A stretch of DNA of 64,000 nucleotides from an uncultured Bryobacterales bacterium (GCA_958295955.1 OY282420.1:1502435-1566434), one strand, 5' to 3'; counted from the stretch's first letter, positions 43,604 through 53,298 are shown. Numbers and translations are program-made. The notes: generated by a model not told the origin, from the letters alone.

Positions 43604-44392
43604 ATGACTGAAAAAATCGCCGCAGCCGATGCTCTGACCGCGATTCTCGTCGATGACGAGAAGCTTGCCCGCCAGGAGTTGTCTTTCCTGCTCGATTCGT
43701 TCGCTGAAATCGAAGTCGTCGGCCAAGCGTCGAACGGACCCGAAGCGCTGCAGCAAATCGACGCGCTGGACCCCGACATCGTCTTCATGGATGTCCAGAT
43801 GCCGGGGCTGAACGGACTCGAAGTCGCGCGCGAACTGGTGCGGCGGGGAGGCGCGCTGCCGCACATCATCTTCGCCACCGCCTACGACCAGTACGCGGTT
43901 CAGGCTTTCGAGGTCAATGCGGCCGACTACCTGCTCAAGCCGATCGAAAAGCAGCGTCTGCAAAAATCCATCGAGCGCGCGCGCATCCAAACGCCGGCGG
44001 AAGAAGTCGGCAGAATGAAGCGGTTGCTCTCGCACCTCCGCGATCAAGCCGCGCCGCCGTCCAAGGTCCTGCTCAAATCGAACAGCCGCATGCTGCTCGT
44101 GGACGCGGCCGACATCATCTACGCCACGGTAAAAGACGGCGCCATCCGGGTGGTTGCCGCCCAGACCGGCGGCGAAAGCAATTACAGAACGCTCGACGAC
44201 CTGCAATCGAACCTGAGCGAGCGCTCATTCTGGAGGACGCACCGTTCCTATCTGGTCAACATCGACCGCATCAAAGAGGTCATCCCCTGGTTCAAATCCA
44301 CCTACCAGTTGCGCATGAGCGACCCCCATCAGACGGAAATCCCCGTAAGCCGCGGCCAAACCAAACGGCTGAAAGAACTGTTCCGCCTGTAG
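43604..44392 (+). CDS. LytTR-family response regulator
   Basis: This 262-residue DNA-binding regulator has an N-terminal receiver (LVDDEKLARQELSFLL, phospho-acceptor Asp63 in VFMDVQMPG, IFATAYDQYAVQAFE, LLKPIEKQRL) and a C-terminal LytTR domain (SRMLLVDAADIIYATVKDG, FWRTHRSYLVNIDRIKEV). No histidine kinase is adjacent, so it is an orphan in this window. Its stop codon directly abuts the convergent recA stop with no spacer. Confidence 0.93.
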   Translation: MTEKIAAADALTAILVDDEKLARQELSFLLDSFAEIEVVGQASNGPEALQQIDALDPDIVFMDVQMPGLNGLEVARELVRRGGALPHIIFATAYDQYAVQAFEVNAADYLLKPIEKQRLQKSIERARIQTPAEEVGRMKRLLSHLRDQAAPPSKVLLKSNSRMLLVDAADIIYATVKDGAIRVVAAQTGGESNYRTLDDLQSNLSERSFWRTHRSYLVNIDRIKEVIPWFKSTYQLRMSDPHQTEIPVSRGQTKRLKELFRL

Positions 44393-45430
<1,038 letters not shown>

Positions 45431-45451
45431 GTACGTTCTCCTCGGCTTTCG

Positions 45452-45457
45452 ATTCTA
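45452..45457 (-). promoter_or_regulatory. Probable recA -10 element
   Basis: TAGAAT on the minus strand, about 21 bases before the recA ATG, in an 81-base intergenic gap. The -35 is not clear. No LexA box of the E. coli or Bacillus type is visible in the gap. Confidence 0.4.
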
Positions 45458-45511
45458 GCAGTCGGCAGGGGAAATTCCGCGGCGACTCTAACGCCCCGCG
45501 CAAGCGGCGTT

Positions 45512-46459
45512 TCAGTTGACTTCGTCGGGCAGCGGCGCGTAGTAGCCGCGGCGCACGCGGACCATCGCGTTCTTCACCTGGGGCTTGACCCGCACCTTGT
45601 GGAAACTGCCGTCGTTCTCAAACCCGCTCGGAGAGTACAGGATGAAATACTGGTGGCGCAACTCGTTGGCGATATTGGCGAACGATTGCTCCAGGTCGCG
45701 GGCCTGGAACGGGTGGAACGAAATGCCGCCGGTCTCCTGCGCAAAGCGGCGCAGCGTGCGGTCGCCGATTTCCGCCTTGCCGCTGCGGTTCGTCGAAATC
45801 GTATAGACCACGGCTTCGGCCTTGTGCGCCATCTCCAGGGAGTCTTCACGGGTAACGGTGCTGTGGTTGTCTTCGCCGTCGCCGATGACGACCAGAGCGC
45901 GGCGGAATTGCTCTTTGGGCTGGTCTTCGGGCAGCTTGTCGCGGCAAGCGTAGTAGATCGCGTCGTAAAGCGCGGTCCCGCCGCCGGCCCGCAGGTTGCG
46001 CACGCCCGCGGCCAGGCGGTCGATATCGTTGGTGTAGTCCACGATCAATTCCGCCTGCGTGTCGAAGCTGACCAGGAACGCGCGGTCGGCATCCTCGGCC
46101 AGCACGCCGCGCAGAAACTCGATCGCCGCTTCCTGTTCGAACTTGAACCGCCCGCGAATCGAGTTGCTGGTGTCGAGCACAACGCCGATGCGCAGCGGCA
46201 GGTCGCTCTCGCGCACGAACTCGCGAATTTCCTGCCGCTTGCCGTTGTCGAAAACCTCGAAATCTTCGCGGTCCAGGTCCGTGATGAAGCGGTTTTTCTT
46301 GTCCGTGACGGTGAACAGCAGCGGCACCCGCGCGACATCGACCTTGATGATGTCCGAGTCCGCATAGACCGGCGTCAACTCCGGCTTGCTCGTCTGCTGC
46401 GCCCCTAGCGAAACGCACGCCAGCAGCGCCGCAAAGCCGATCGAAAACAGCCGGTTCAT
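45512..46459 (-). CDS. Secreted VWFA protein, acidobacterial TIGR03436 type
   Basis: This 315-residue protein has a signal peptide (LFSIGFAALLACVSLGAQQ). The typical N-terminal element of this family follows (VPLLFTVTDKKNRFITDL, DFEVFDNGKRQEIREF), then a VWA domain with IGVVLDTSNSIRGRF, GGTALYDAIYYA, VVIGDGEDNHS and the late YFILYSPSG. The family is abundant in Acidobacteria and of unknown function. I chose ATG 46459; the open frame further upstream is a shadow of rluD. It is a useful taxonomic marker. Confidence 0.88.
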   Translation of the reverse strand: MNRLFSIGFAALLACVSLGAQQTSKPELTPVYADSDIIKVDVARVPLLFTVTDKKNRFITDLDREDFEVFDNGKRQEIREFVRESDLPLRIGVVLDTSNSIRGRFKFEQEAAIEFLRGVLAEDADRAFLVSFDTQAELIVDYTNDIDRLAAGVRNLRAGGGTALYDAIYYACRDKLPEDQPKEQFRRALVVIGDGEDNHSTVTREDSLEMAHKAEAVVYTISTNRSGKAEIGDRTLRRFAQETGGISFHPFQARDLEQSFANIANELRHQYFILYSPSGFENDGSFHKVRVKPQVKNAMVRVRRGYYAPLPDEVN

Positions 46460-46466
46460 GTCCTGA

Positions 46467-47447
46467 TTATAGCCCCAGACTCTCCAACAGGTTTTCGAAC
46501 TCGCGCGGCAAGGGCGCCTCGCAGGCCATCGTTTCGCCGCTCGACGGATGCTGAAAAACAATCTGTCGGGCATGGAGGTAGAAGCGGTCCAGAGCAGGCA
46601 GTCCCGCGATGCCCTTGCGCGCTCCGTAAAGACAGTCGCCGACGACCGGCCGGCCCGCTGCGGACAAGTGAACGCGAATCTGATGCGTCCGGCCGGTGTG
46701 AATGCGCACCTCGACCAGCGAATACGCCGCATTGCCGCGCAAGAGGCGCAAGTCGCTGGCGGCCTCCTTGCCGTTCGCGGAGACAGCCATTTTGACGCGG
46801 TTGCGCTTGTCCCGCCGAATGGGCATCTCGAAACGCACCCACCAGCGGCCGCCGGCCATCAGCGGCCTGCCGTGACGCAGGATTTGGGGGGCGTCGTGGG
46901 GGTTTTCCGCCACCGCTCCCTGCACGAGCGCCCAGTACGTTTTGCGGATTTTCCGCGACTCGAATTGCTTTTGCAGCAGCCGGTGCGCGCGGTCGTGCTT
47001 GGCCACCAACAATACCCCGCTGGTCAGGCGGTCCAGGCGGTGAACGATTCCGGGACGCAGCTCGCCCGACACGCTTGACAAGCTCTCGAAGTGGTGCAGC
47101 AGCGCATTGACCAGCGTTCCCGATGCGGCGCCCGCCCCGGCGTGAACGACCATGCCCGCCGGCTTGTCGATCACGGCGAGGTCTTCGTCTTCGTAAACGA
47201 TCGCCAGATCGACGGCCTCGGCCTCGGCTTTGAGCGGCTTGAGCGGCGCGGGGTCGATCTCGACCGTTTCGCCGCCGCGCAGCTTGAAAGCGCCGCGCCG
47301 CCGCACCTCGCCGGCGACGCGCACCCTGCCGCCGCGAATCCAGCTTTGCAGCCGCGCGCGGCTGACCTCGGGCAGACGGGCGGCCGCCGCGCGGTCCAGA
47401 CGCGCGCCCGCATCGGCTTCATCGGCCTCGAAGCGCACAAAACCCAT
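46467..47447 (-). CDS. rluD: RluA/RluD-family 23S rRNA pseudouridine synthase
   Basis: This 326-residue enzyme has an N-terminal S4-like RNA-binding domain (ADAGARLDRAAAARLP, SRARLQSWIRGGRV) and a catalytic domain with AVIDKPAGMVVHAG, GIVHRLDRLTSGVLLVAK (catalytic Asp in HRLDR) and HTGRTHQIRVHL. Domain order and size fit RluD. I chose ATG 47447; the frame extends 22 codons further but without family similarity. Confidence 0.92.
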   Translation of the reverse strand: MGFVRFEADEADAGARLDRAAAARLPEVSRARLQSWIRGGRVRVAGEVRRRGAFKLRGGETVEIDPAPLKPLKAEAEAVDLAIVYEDEDLAVIDKPAGMVVHAGAGAASGTLVNALLHHFESLSSVSGELRPGIVHRLDRLTSGVLLVAKHDRAHRLLQKQFESRKIRKTYWALVQGAVAENPHDAPQILRHGRPLMAGGRWWVRFEMPIRRDKRNRVKMAVSANGKEAASDLRLLRGNAAYSLVEVRIHTGRTHQIRVHLSAAGRPVVGDCLYGARKGIAGLPALDRFYLHARQIVFQHPSSGETMACEAPLPREFENLLESLGL

Positions 47448-47611
47448 TATCCTTGCCCCTCGCCGGCGCCGGACGGCGGCGCGCGCAGGCAAGGCGACTC
47501 GTTGCCGCTGCAAAATATTCTGCCGATTGGGACCCTACGGCGCCGATATCGACCCTGCAGCCGCGGTGGCGACCCCGCTTCCGCCGCTTTGCGCCGCTGC
47601 GGACGCACGAC

Positions 47612-47773
47612 TCCCGTGTTGCCCCGCCCCGCCTTGTGGTAGAATGGGCGCATGCGCTCCTCCGGGCGCTCCCACGGAATCAATTCTTCCATCCGCCTCG
47701 GAAACTTCCCCCGCCTCGCGCGGCGCTTCTTGGCCTCGTACTCCAAATCCGCAAATGTCCGCCGGCTCCTCAT
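47612..47773 (-). pseudogene. IS5-family transposase remnant (N-terminus only)
   Basis: The ORF beginning at 47773 reads MRSRRTFADLEYEAKKR, then FPRRMEELIPWERPEER and MRPFYHKAGRG. This matches the N-terminus of IS5-type DDE transposases, which runs on with a PW-x-L-x-I-x-P-x-Y-x-KAGxGR pattern. After about residue 54 the similarity stops and the frame continues without meaning to about 47447. The DDE catalytic core is missing, so the element is dead. It marks a past insertion upstream of the TonB receptor. Confidence 0.7.
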
Positions 47774-47848
47774 CCCTCCTCCCTAACGTCAAAATCTACG
47801 CTACGATTCCCGTTACGACACATTGCCCTCCCCCTGACTGCCGCTACT

Positions 47849-47954
47849 TATTCAGACCTTCGCTAAAATTTATTCAGATTTTTGCAAAAATGTTTCAGGA
47901 GCGTTCCGAAAGTATTCAGATCTTTCCTAAAATGTTTTAGAAGTGTCCTGAAAG
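47849..47954 (+). repeat. Short degenerate direct repeats upstream of the TonB receptor
   Basis: TATTCAGA recurs at 47849, 47871 and 47913. The last two start 42-base units that share TATTCAGAT, AAAATGTTT and GAAAG blocks. The stretch is AT-rich against the local average. It lies between the transposase relic and the receptor gene and could be IS debris or a regulatory region. Confidence 0.6.
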
Positions 47955-48023
47955 CGACGACATGGCTCACCCCCCTGCGCCGTACTTCTTTGTTCTTCCC
48001 TCCAGAAAGGCATCGGATTCGAG

Positions 48024-50846
48024 ATGAACCACAGCAGCCCCTTTATGAAATTTTTCCGCGGCCGGCACGGCCGGCGGAAAGCCGCGGCTCTCGCGGCATT
48101 CGTCATGACAGCCGTTTTCGGCTTGCTCGCTTCCCAACCGCTCGCGGCGCAGGACGACTGCCTGAAGATCATGGTGGTCGATCCCTCGGGCGCCGCCGTG
48201 CCGTCGGCGACAGTCGTCATCGGCGCGACGGAGCAGCCGACGGACGACCTCGGCGCCGCGGTGTTCTGCGGCCTCGGCCCCGGCCCGCATTCCGTGACGG
48301 TCACCGCTCCGGGACTGGCGTCCGCCGAGCAGACCGTGACGCAATCGACGGGCACGGTCGTCATCAACATGGCGATCGAGGCGGTCACCCAGGAACTGGT
48401 CGTCGTGGGCTCGCGCACCGAGGGCCGCACCGTACTGGAATCGGCCGTCCCCGTTGACTTGGTCACGGCCAGCGAATTCATCGAGCAAGGCGACCCTGAC
48501 CTGGCCAACCAATTGCGCAACACGGTTCCGTCGTTCAACGTCAATGCCCAGCCGATCAGCGACGCCGGAACGATCGTGCGCCCGGCCGGCCTGCGCAACC
48601 TGAACCCCGACCATACGCTCGTGCTGGTCAACGGCAAGCGCCGCCACCGCGCCGCCGTGATCCAGTGGGTTTCCAACGGCGTGAGCGACGGCGCTCAAGG
48701 TCCCGATCTGTCGGTCATTCCCTCGATCGCCATCCGGCACGCCGAGGTATTGCGCGACGGCGCCTCGGCGCAGTACGGCTCGGACGCCATCGCCGGCGTG
48801 ATGAACTTCGTGCTCAAAGACGCCGACTCCGGCGGCAGACTGCAGCTTCGCACCGGCGGCTACGGCGCGGGCGACGGCCACAGCATCAGCTTCGCCGGCA
48901 ACGTGGGCCTGCCCTTGGGCGAAGGCGGCTTCGCCAACCTCAGCCTGGAGTACGGCAAGAGCGACCCCACCAGCCGCAGCGTGCAGCGCTACGACGCCAC
49001 GCAGTTGATCGCCAACGGCAACACGCACGTGCGCAGCCCCGCCGCGCAAATCTGGGGCAACCCGGAGATCGACGACGACGTAAAATTTTGGGGCAACTTC
49101 GGCAAACTCATCGGCAGCTCGACGCAACTCTACGCCCACGCCAACTACGCCAGCAAGCGCGTGGACGGCGGCTTCTATTTCCGCAATCCGCACACCCGCG
49201 GCGGCGTGTACAGCAAAGACGGCGGCAAGACGCTGCTGGTCGGCGACGCGCTCGACGCGCAGGACGGCGTCCTCGACGGCTCCGCCGGCTGCCCCACGGT
49301 GCGCGTTTCCGGAGGCAGCATCCTCGATCCCGATAACTTCGCGGCGGTCCAGGCCGACCCGAATTGCTTCACCTTCCACCAGCCCTTCGCCGGAGCGGAA
49401 GGCGGCCGGCCGGGCGGCTTCACGCCGCAGTTCGGCGGCAACGTGAAAGACAACTCGATCGTCGGCGGCATACGCGGCGCCCTGACCAGCAGGCTCACTT
49501 GGGACGCCAGCCTCAGCCTGGGCCGCAACGAGGTCGATTTTTTCATCTACAACACCGTGAACGCTTCGTTGGGTCCCGAGTCGCCGACCTCGTTCAAGCC
49601 CGGAAAGTACGAGCAACAGGATACGAACCTGAACGTCGATCTGAGCTACGCCGTGAGCGATGCGGTCCATGTCGCCACGGGCTTCGAATGGCGGAACGAG
49701 GAGTTCACGATCGTCCGCGGCGAGGAAGCGTCGTGGAGGATCGGTCCCTACGCCGCACAAGGATTCAGCGGCGCGTCCAACGGCTTTCCCGGCTTCAGTC
49801 CAATCGCCGAGGGCGTGTGGGACCGCCGCAACATCGCGGTTTACGGCGAAGTCGAGTTGGGCGGTCCCGGCAGCCGCTACACGATCAGCGGCGCGCTGCG
49901 CGGCGAGCGTTTCGCCGACTTCGGCTCCACGATCAATTACAAAACGGCGGCGCGGTACGAACTGGTTGACGGGTTCGCCGTGCGGGCGGGCCACAGCACC
50001 GGCTTCCGGGCGCCCACGCCGGGACAGCAGAACGCTTTCAACGTGTCCACCATATTCGACACGGCAGAATCGGCGTTGATCAACCAGGGCACGATTCCGT
50101 CCACCTCGGGCGTCGCCGCCTTTGTCGGCGGCGAACCCCTGGAACCCGAGAAATCGCGGAACTACACGGCCGGCTTCGTCGCCGAGAAAGGGCCGTTCAC
50201 CCTTTCGGCGGACTACTTCCGTGTCGACCTGCGCGACCGACTGTGGATTTCCAGGCAGTACTCGCTGGAACCCGACCAGGTCGATCAACTGGTCGCGGAA
50301 GGCATTACCAGCGCGGCCAACATCGGCACCTTCCGCTTCTTCACCAACGATTTCAGCACCTCGACGAACGGCGTGGACGTTATCGGCACCTTCACGCCGA
50401 CCCAGATGGACGGCCGGACGACCTTCAGCTTCCTGCTCAACCACACCAAAAGCTCCGTCACGGATTACAACCCGGAAACGGTCACGCCGAGTCGGATCAA
50501 TCTCTTGGAAAACGTGCTGCCGGAGTCGCGCTGGAGCCTGACCGCCCGGCACCGCGAAGGCAAGTTCCGCTTCCTGGTGCGCTTGAGTTACTGGGGCGAT
50601 TTCTTCGATCGGGAAGACTCCCGGAACTACCCCGGAGAGTACCTGAGCGATCTCGAAGTCACCTATCAGTTGACCGAGCGGTTCTCCGTGTCGGGAGGCG
50701 GACAGAACATCTTCAACAACTACCCGGAGATCAATGCGGGCGCGTTCCGCGGCGTCGGCAACATGTATCCGCAATCCACGCCGTTCGGCTTCAACGGCGG
50801 GTACTACTACATGCGCCTGGACTATTCCTGGGACAAGACCTACTAG
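48024..50846 (+). CDS. TonB-dependent outer membrane receptor
   Basis: This 940-residue protein has a signal peptide (FVMTAVFGLLASQPLAAQ), a carboxypeptidase-regulatory-like N-terminal domain (MVVDPSGAAVPSATVVIGA), a TonB-box-like LVVVGSRTEGRTVLESAVP and a plug domain (LRNTVPSFNVNAQP, VLVNGKRRHRAAV, IAIRHAEVLRDGASAQYGSDAIAG). A 22-strand barrel ending MRLDYSWDKTY follows. It imports a ligand using proton-motive force through TonB. The substrate is unknown, as no transport or degradation genes are adjacent. A good hairpin terminator follows. Confidence 0.93.
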   Translation: MNHSSPFMKFFRGRHGRRKAAALAAFVMTAVFGLLASQPLAAQDDCLKIMVVDPSGAAVPSATVVIGATEQPTDDLGAAVFCGLGPGPHSVTVTAPGLASAEQTVTQSTGTVVINMAIEAVTQELVVVGSRTEGRTVLESAVPVDLVTASEFIEQGDPDLANQLRNTVPSFNVNAQPISDAGTIVRPAGLRNLNPDHTLVLVNGKRRHRAAVIQWVSNGVSDGAQGPDLSVIPSIAIRHAEVLRDGASAQYGSDAIAGVMNFVLKDADSGGRLQLRTGGYGAGDGHSISFAGNVGLPLGEGGFANLSLEYGKSDPTSRSVQRYDATQLIANGNTHVRSPAAQIWGNPEIDDDVKFWGNFGKLIGSSTQLYAHANYASKRVDGGFYFRNPHTRGGVYSKDGGKTLLVGDALDAQDGVLDGSAGCPTVRVSGGSILDPDNFAAVQADPNCFTFHQPFAGAEGGRPGGFTPQFGGNVKDNSIVGGIRGALTSRLTWDASLSLGRNEVDFFIYNTVNASLGPESPTSFKPGKYEQQDTNLNVDLSYAVSDAVHVATGFEWRNEEFTIVRGEEASWRIGPYAAQGFSGASNGFPGFSPIAEGVWDRRNIAVYGEVELGGPGSRYTISGALRGERFADFGSTINYKTAARYELVDGFAVRAGHSTGFRAPTPGQQNAFNVSTIFDTAESALINQGTIPSTSGVAAFVGGEPLEPEKSRNYTAGFVAEKGPFTLSADYFRVDLRDRLWISRQYSLEPDQVDQLVAEGITSAANIGTFRFFTNDFSTSTNGVDVIGTFTPTQMDGRTTFSFLLNHTKSSVTDYNPETVTPSRINLLENVLPESRWSLTARHREGKFRFLVRLSYWGDFFDREDSRNYPGEYLSDLEVTYQLTERFSVSGGGQNIFNNYPEINAGAFRGVGNMYPQSTPFGFNGGYYYMRLDYSWDKTY

Positions 50847-50857
50847 CTCCGCTCGCG

Positions 50858-50899
50858 AACGGCGTTTCCGCCCGGGCTTTCCAGGCGGGGGCGCCGTTT
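50858..50899 (+). terminator. Hairpin terminator after the TonB receptor
   Basis: AACGGCG pairs with CGCCGTT as the outer stem and CCGCC with GGCGG as the inner stem, and TTT follows. It lies between the convergent receptor and permease genes. Confidence 0.65.
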
Positions 50900-50919
50900 C
50901 CCGCACCGGCCGCTCAAGA

Positions 50920-52644
50920 TCAAGAGCGTTCTCTTTCGAGGCGCAGCGTGAGAACGTCCATGTCGTTGTACTGCGCGTAGCGCACCGAAGAGGCGCGGTG
51001 CCGCAGCATGCGCAGCGCCAGTCCCTGCTCGCTCGGCTCGACGTCGCCGCTCAGGTCGGCGATGCGATCCTCGAGGTTCCCCTCCGCGCTTCCGGCAAGA
51101 AACTCCAGTTCCGCGGCCGCGCTGTCAACCCGCGCGATCATGCGCAGACGCCGCGTTTCGGCTTCGGGGCCGAGATGTTCGACGAGAGCCGACAGCGCCT
51201 CTTCCGCTACGGCCTCGAGACGCTGTTTCATCTCCTCGTTCAATCGTTGGCGCATGCTGAAATCGCCGAGAAAATCGAGGATTCCGGGAAGCGCCTCGAT
51301 GTCGAGTTTCGTCTCGATGCGGCGTTGCCGCGAATTCGCCGATTCGAGAAACAGCGTCAGGCCGATGACCGTCACGCCGCCCGTCAACACGCCGTTGCCG
51401 AGCATGCCGCTCCAACCCGCGGAAAGATATTGGGGAAAGAGCAGCCCGTGCTCGAAGCCCAGCCCAATCCAGAAAGAGACGCCCGCGATTAACGACTTGC
51501 GATAGTCGATACCGTCCCGCACGAGGATTTTCGCGCCGAAAACGAAAAGCATCGACAAGAGGACCATCAGGTACGCGCCGCCGACCGAAGCGGGAATGGC
51601 GACGAACAGGGCCGTCGCCTTGGGGCAGACGGCGAGCGCCGCGAAGAGAACGCCGGTATAAAGGCCGACCCTGCGGGAGGCGACGCCGGTCAACTCGGCG
51701 AGCGACACGCTGCTTGAATAGGTCGTCATCGGAACCGAGCCGAGCAGTCCCGCGAGCAGGTCGCCCGCGCCGTCCGCGGCGAGGGCCCCCTGCACTGCGC
51801 GATAGTCCACCGCCCGCTCCTTGCGCCAGGAAACACGCTGGATCGAGATCCCGGATACGATCGTTTCCGTGGCGGCCACGACATTGACGAAGATGAAGGC
51901 CGGCAGCAGTTGCCAGAAATCCGTCCCGAACTCGAGATCGATCCCGGGATGCCCGCTCAGGGACGGCAGGCCGAACCACGGCGCTTCGAAAACGCGGGCG
52001 AGGTCGTAGTGGCCGTAAGCCGCCGCTGTCAGACACCCCGCGGCGATCGCGGCGAAAGGCGCCCACAAACGCCAGGCGCCGGAACTGAACAGGGCAATGA
52101 ATACGAAGACTGCCAGCGTCGCGCAGGCGCTTGCCGGGACCGCGCCGGCAGGCGCGCCGGCAGGCGTTTTCAGCATGTCGAACGCCGCGGGCATCACGAT
52201 GGCGGCGATGAGCATGATCATCGTGCCGGTAACCGTGTGCGTCAGAATGCGCCGCAAAAGCGCCATCCGATGCGCCAGCACAAGCTGAACCAACCCCGCC
52301 GACAGCACCAGAGCGGCCAGCAGCGCCGGGCCGCCCCGCTCGATCGCAGTGGCGGCGACCGCGATGAACGCTTCGAACGAGCCCGTCACGAGAACGTATC
52401 CGCAGCCGAGAATCCCGACCCGATAGGTCTGCACGAGCGTGGTTATCCCGGATACGAGAAGCGTCGCGAAGACGGCCCAGGTCAGATAGTCCTCGCTGCC
52501 CCCGCCGGCATGGATCACCGCGGCCCAAACGATCACGGTGCTGGTCACCACCAGCATGGCGAACTGGACGCCAAGCCCCGCGGCTACCGGATGAGGGCAG
52601 TTCTCGCTTGGCTCGTAACGAACGATTCGCTGGAAATTCGACAT
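50920..52644 (-). CDS. NCS2-type xanthine/uracil permease fused to GHKL-like domain
   Basis: This 574-residue protein has residues about 1-430 forming a polytopic NCS2/SLC23-like transporter: many helices, the substrate-region sequences NVVAATETIVSGISIQ and GSVPMTTYSSSVSLAELTGVASRRVG, and PASVGGAYLMVLLSM. Residues about 440-574 are soluble and resemble a GHKL/RsbW-type ATPase fold: an N-box-like AVAEEALSALVEHLG and a late GLALRMLRHRASSVRY. The N-box Asn is absent, so ATP binding is doubtful. The cargo is probably a nucleobase or similar anion. A tail of this kind on a permease is uncommon in my experience. Confidence 0.78.
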   Translation of the reverse strand: MSNFQRIVRYEPSENCPHPVAAGLGVQFAMLVVTSTVIVWAAVIHAGGGSEDYLTWAVFATLLVSGITTLVQTYRVGILGCGYVLVTGSFEAFIAVAATAIERGGPALLAALVLSAGLVQLVLAHRMALLRRILTHTVTGTMIMLIAAIVMPAAFDMLKTPAGAPAGAVPASACATLAVFVFIALFSSGAWRLWAPFAAIAAGCLTAAAYGHYDLARVFEAPWFGLPSLSGHPGIDLEFGTDFWQLLPAFIFVNVVAATETIVSGISIQRVSWRKERAVDYRAVQGALAADGAGDLLAGLLGSVPMTTYSSSVSLAELTGVASRRVGLYTGVLFAALAVCPKATALFVAIPASVGGAYLMVLLSMLFVFGAKILVRDGIDYRKSLIAGVSFWIGLGFEHGLLFPQYLSAGWSGMLGNGVLTGGVTVIGLTLFLESANSRQRRIETKLDIEALPGILDFLGDFSMRQRLNEEMKQRLEAVAEEALSALVEHLGPEAETRRLRMIARVDSAAAELEFLAGSAEGNLEDRIADLSGDVEPSEQGLALRMLRHRASSVRYAQYNDMDVLTLRLERERS

Positions 52645-52784
52645 CTCAGGGTCGTTTTGAAGCCGGAGATCGAGTCATTACCGGGAACGATCCCCGCCGC
52701 CTCGCTAGAGTGTAGCGCCTTGCAAACAAGCGAACCGCCGCGGCGGACAGAGCGAGGCTTCCAACCGCCTCCGCCCCGCTCGAA

Positions 52785-53171
52785 TCAGTCGAGGAGGACG
52801 GCGTCGACCTCGATTTCGATGAGCAGTCTGGGGTCCATCAGCACCGCGTCGCCGATGCAGGTCGCCACCGGCTCGATCCCGTCGAAAACTTCCTTATGCG
52901 CACGAATCCAATCCTGACATTGGCTGACGTCAGTCATGAAGGTTCGCGTCCGTATGACGTCGGACATGCCGGCGCCCAACTCCTTGAGCACGGCTTCGAT
53001 CTTCTGGAAGATGTATTTGGTTTGCCGGTACACGCTGCCTTCGCCCACTACGTTGCCGTGCTCGTCGAAGGCCGTGGTTCCGGCGACGGCGATGAACGAA
53101 CCGACCTTCACTGCCCTGCAGTAGGCGGCCTGTTCCTCGAACGCGCCGGTGCTCCGAACCTTCCGCCTCAT
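52785..53171 (-). CDS. RidA/YjgF-family protein
   Basis: This 128-residue member of the reactive-intermediate deaminase family (FIAVAGTTAFDEHGNVVG, QTKYIFQKIEAVLKELGAGMSDVIRTRTFMTDV, LIEIEVDAVL) may hydrolyse 2-aminoacrylate-type enamines or have a related role. The conserved Arg in VIRTRTF is present, and the C-terminal Glu position reads IEIEVDAVL. I chose ATG 53171 because AAAGGAGGG stands about 6 bases upstream. It is divergent from argF, sharing a 110-base gap with the ArgR box. Confidence 0.88.
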   Translation of the reverse strand: MRRKVRSTGAFEEQAAYCRAVKVGSFIAVAGTTAFDEHGNVVGEGSVYRQTKYIFQKIEAVLKELGAGMSDVIRTRTFMTDVSQCQDWIRAHKEVFDGIEPVATCIGDAVLMDPRLLIEIEVDAVLLD

Positions 53172-53244
53172 GCAAACCCTCCTTTGCCGAATCGGCGCAG
53201 CGCGCCAGGTGCGCAACAGGATAGCAAATCCGTCGGGGGGGGGG

Positions 53245-53273
53245 TTGACTTCCCGCGGAACATTTGGAATAAT
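53245..53273 (+). promoter_or_regulatory. argF promoter (TTGACT, 17-bp spacer, AATAAT)
   Basis: TTGACT at 53245-53250 and AATAAT at 53268-53273, 17 bases apart, give a near-consensus sigma70-type promoter. Transcription would start within a base or two of the argF ATG at 53282, predicting a leaderless message; no Shine-Dalgarno sequence is present. A run of ten G (53235-53244) touches the -35 box. Confidence 0.75.
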
Positions 53274-53280
53274 TCATTTT

Positions 53281-53298
53281 AATGAATAAAGATTCATT
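53281..53298 (+). promoter_or_regulatory. ArgR operator (ARG box) over the argF start codon
   Basis: ATGAAT, AAAG, ATTCAT form a perfect inverted repeat that matches the ARG box pattern TGAAT-4-ATTCA. Its left half is the argF ATG itself. A third half-site, ATTCAT at 53272-53277, lies just upstream over the -10 box. ArgR with arginine bound here would block transcription; argR is the last gene of the operon, so the circuit is autoregulatory. Confidence 0.8.

Noticed and set aside
47447-47611. Continuation of the IS5-like ORF to about 47447
   Set aside because: After about residue 54 the translation loses all resemblance to transposases and runs into the rluD start region.
47967-50906. 979-codon open frame on the minus strand opposite the TonB receptor
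   Set aside because: It mirrors the receptor codon for codon, has no family features, and the plus-strand receptor is clearly real. Long antisense frames are expected in DNA of this GC content.
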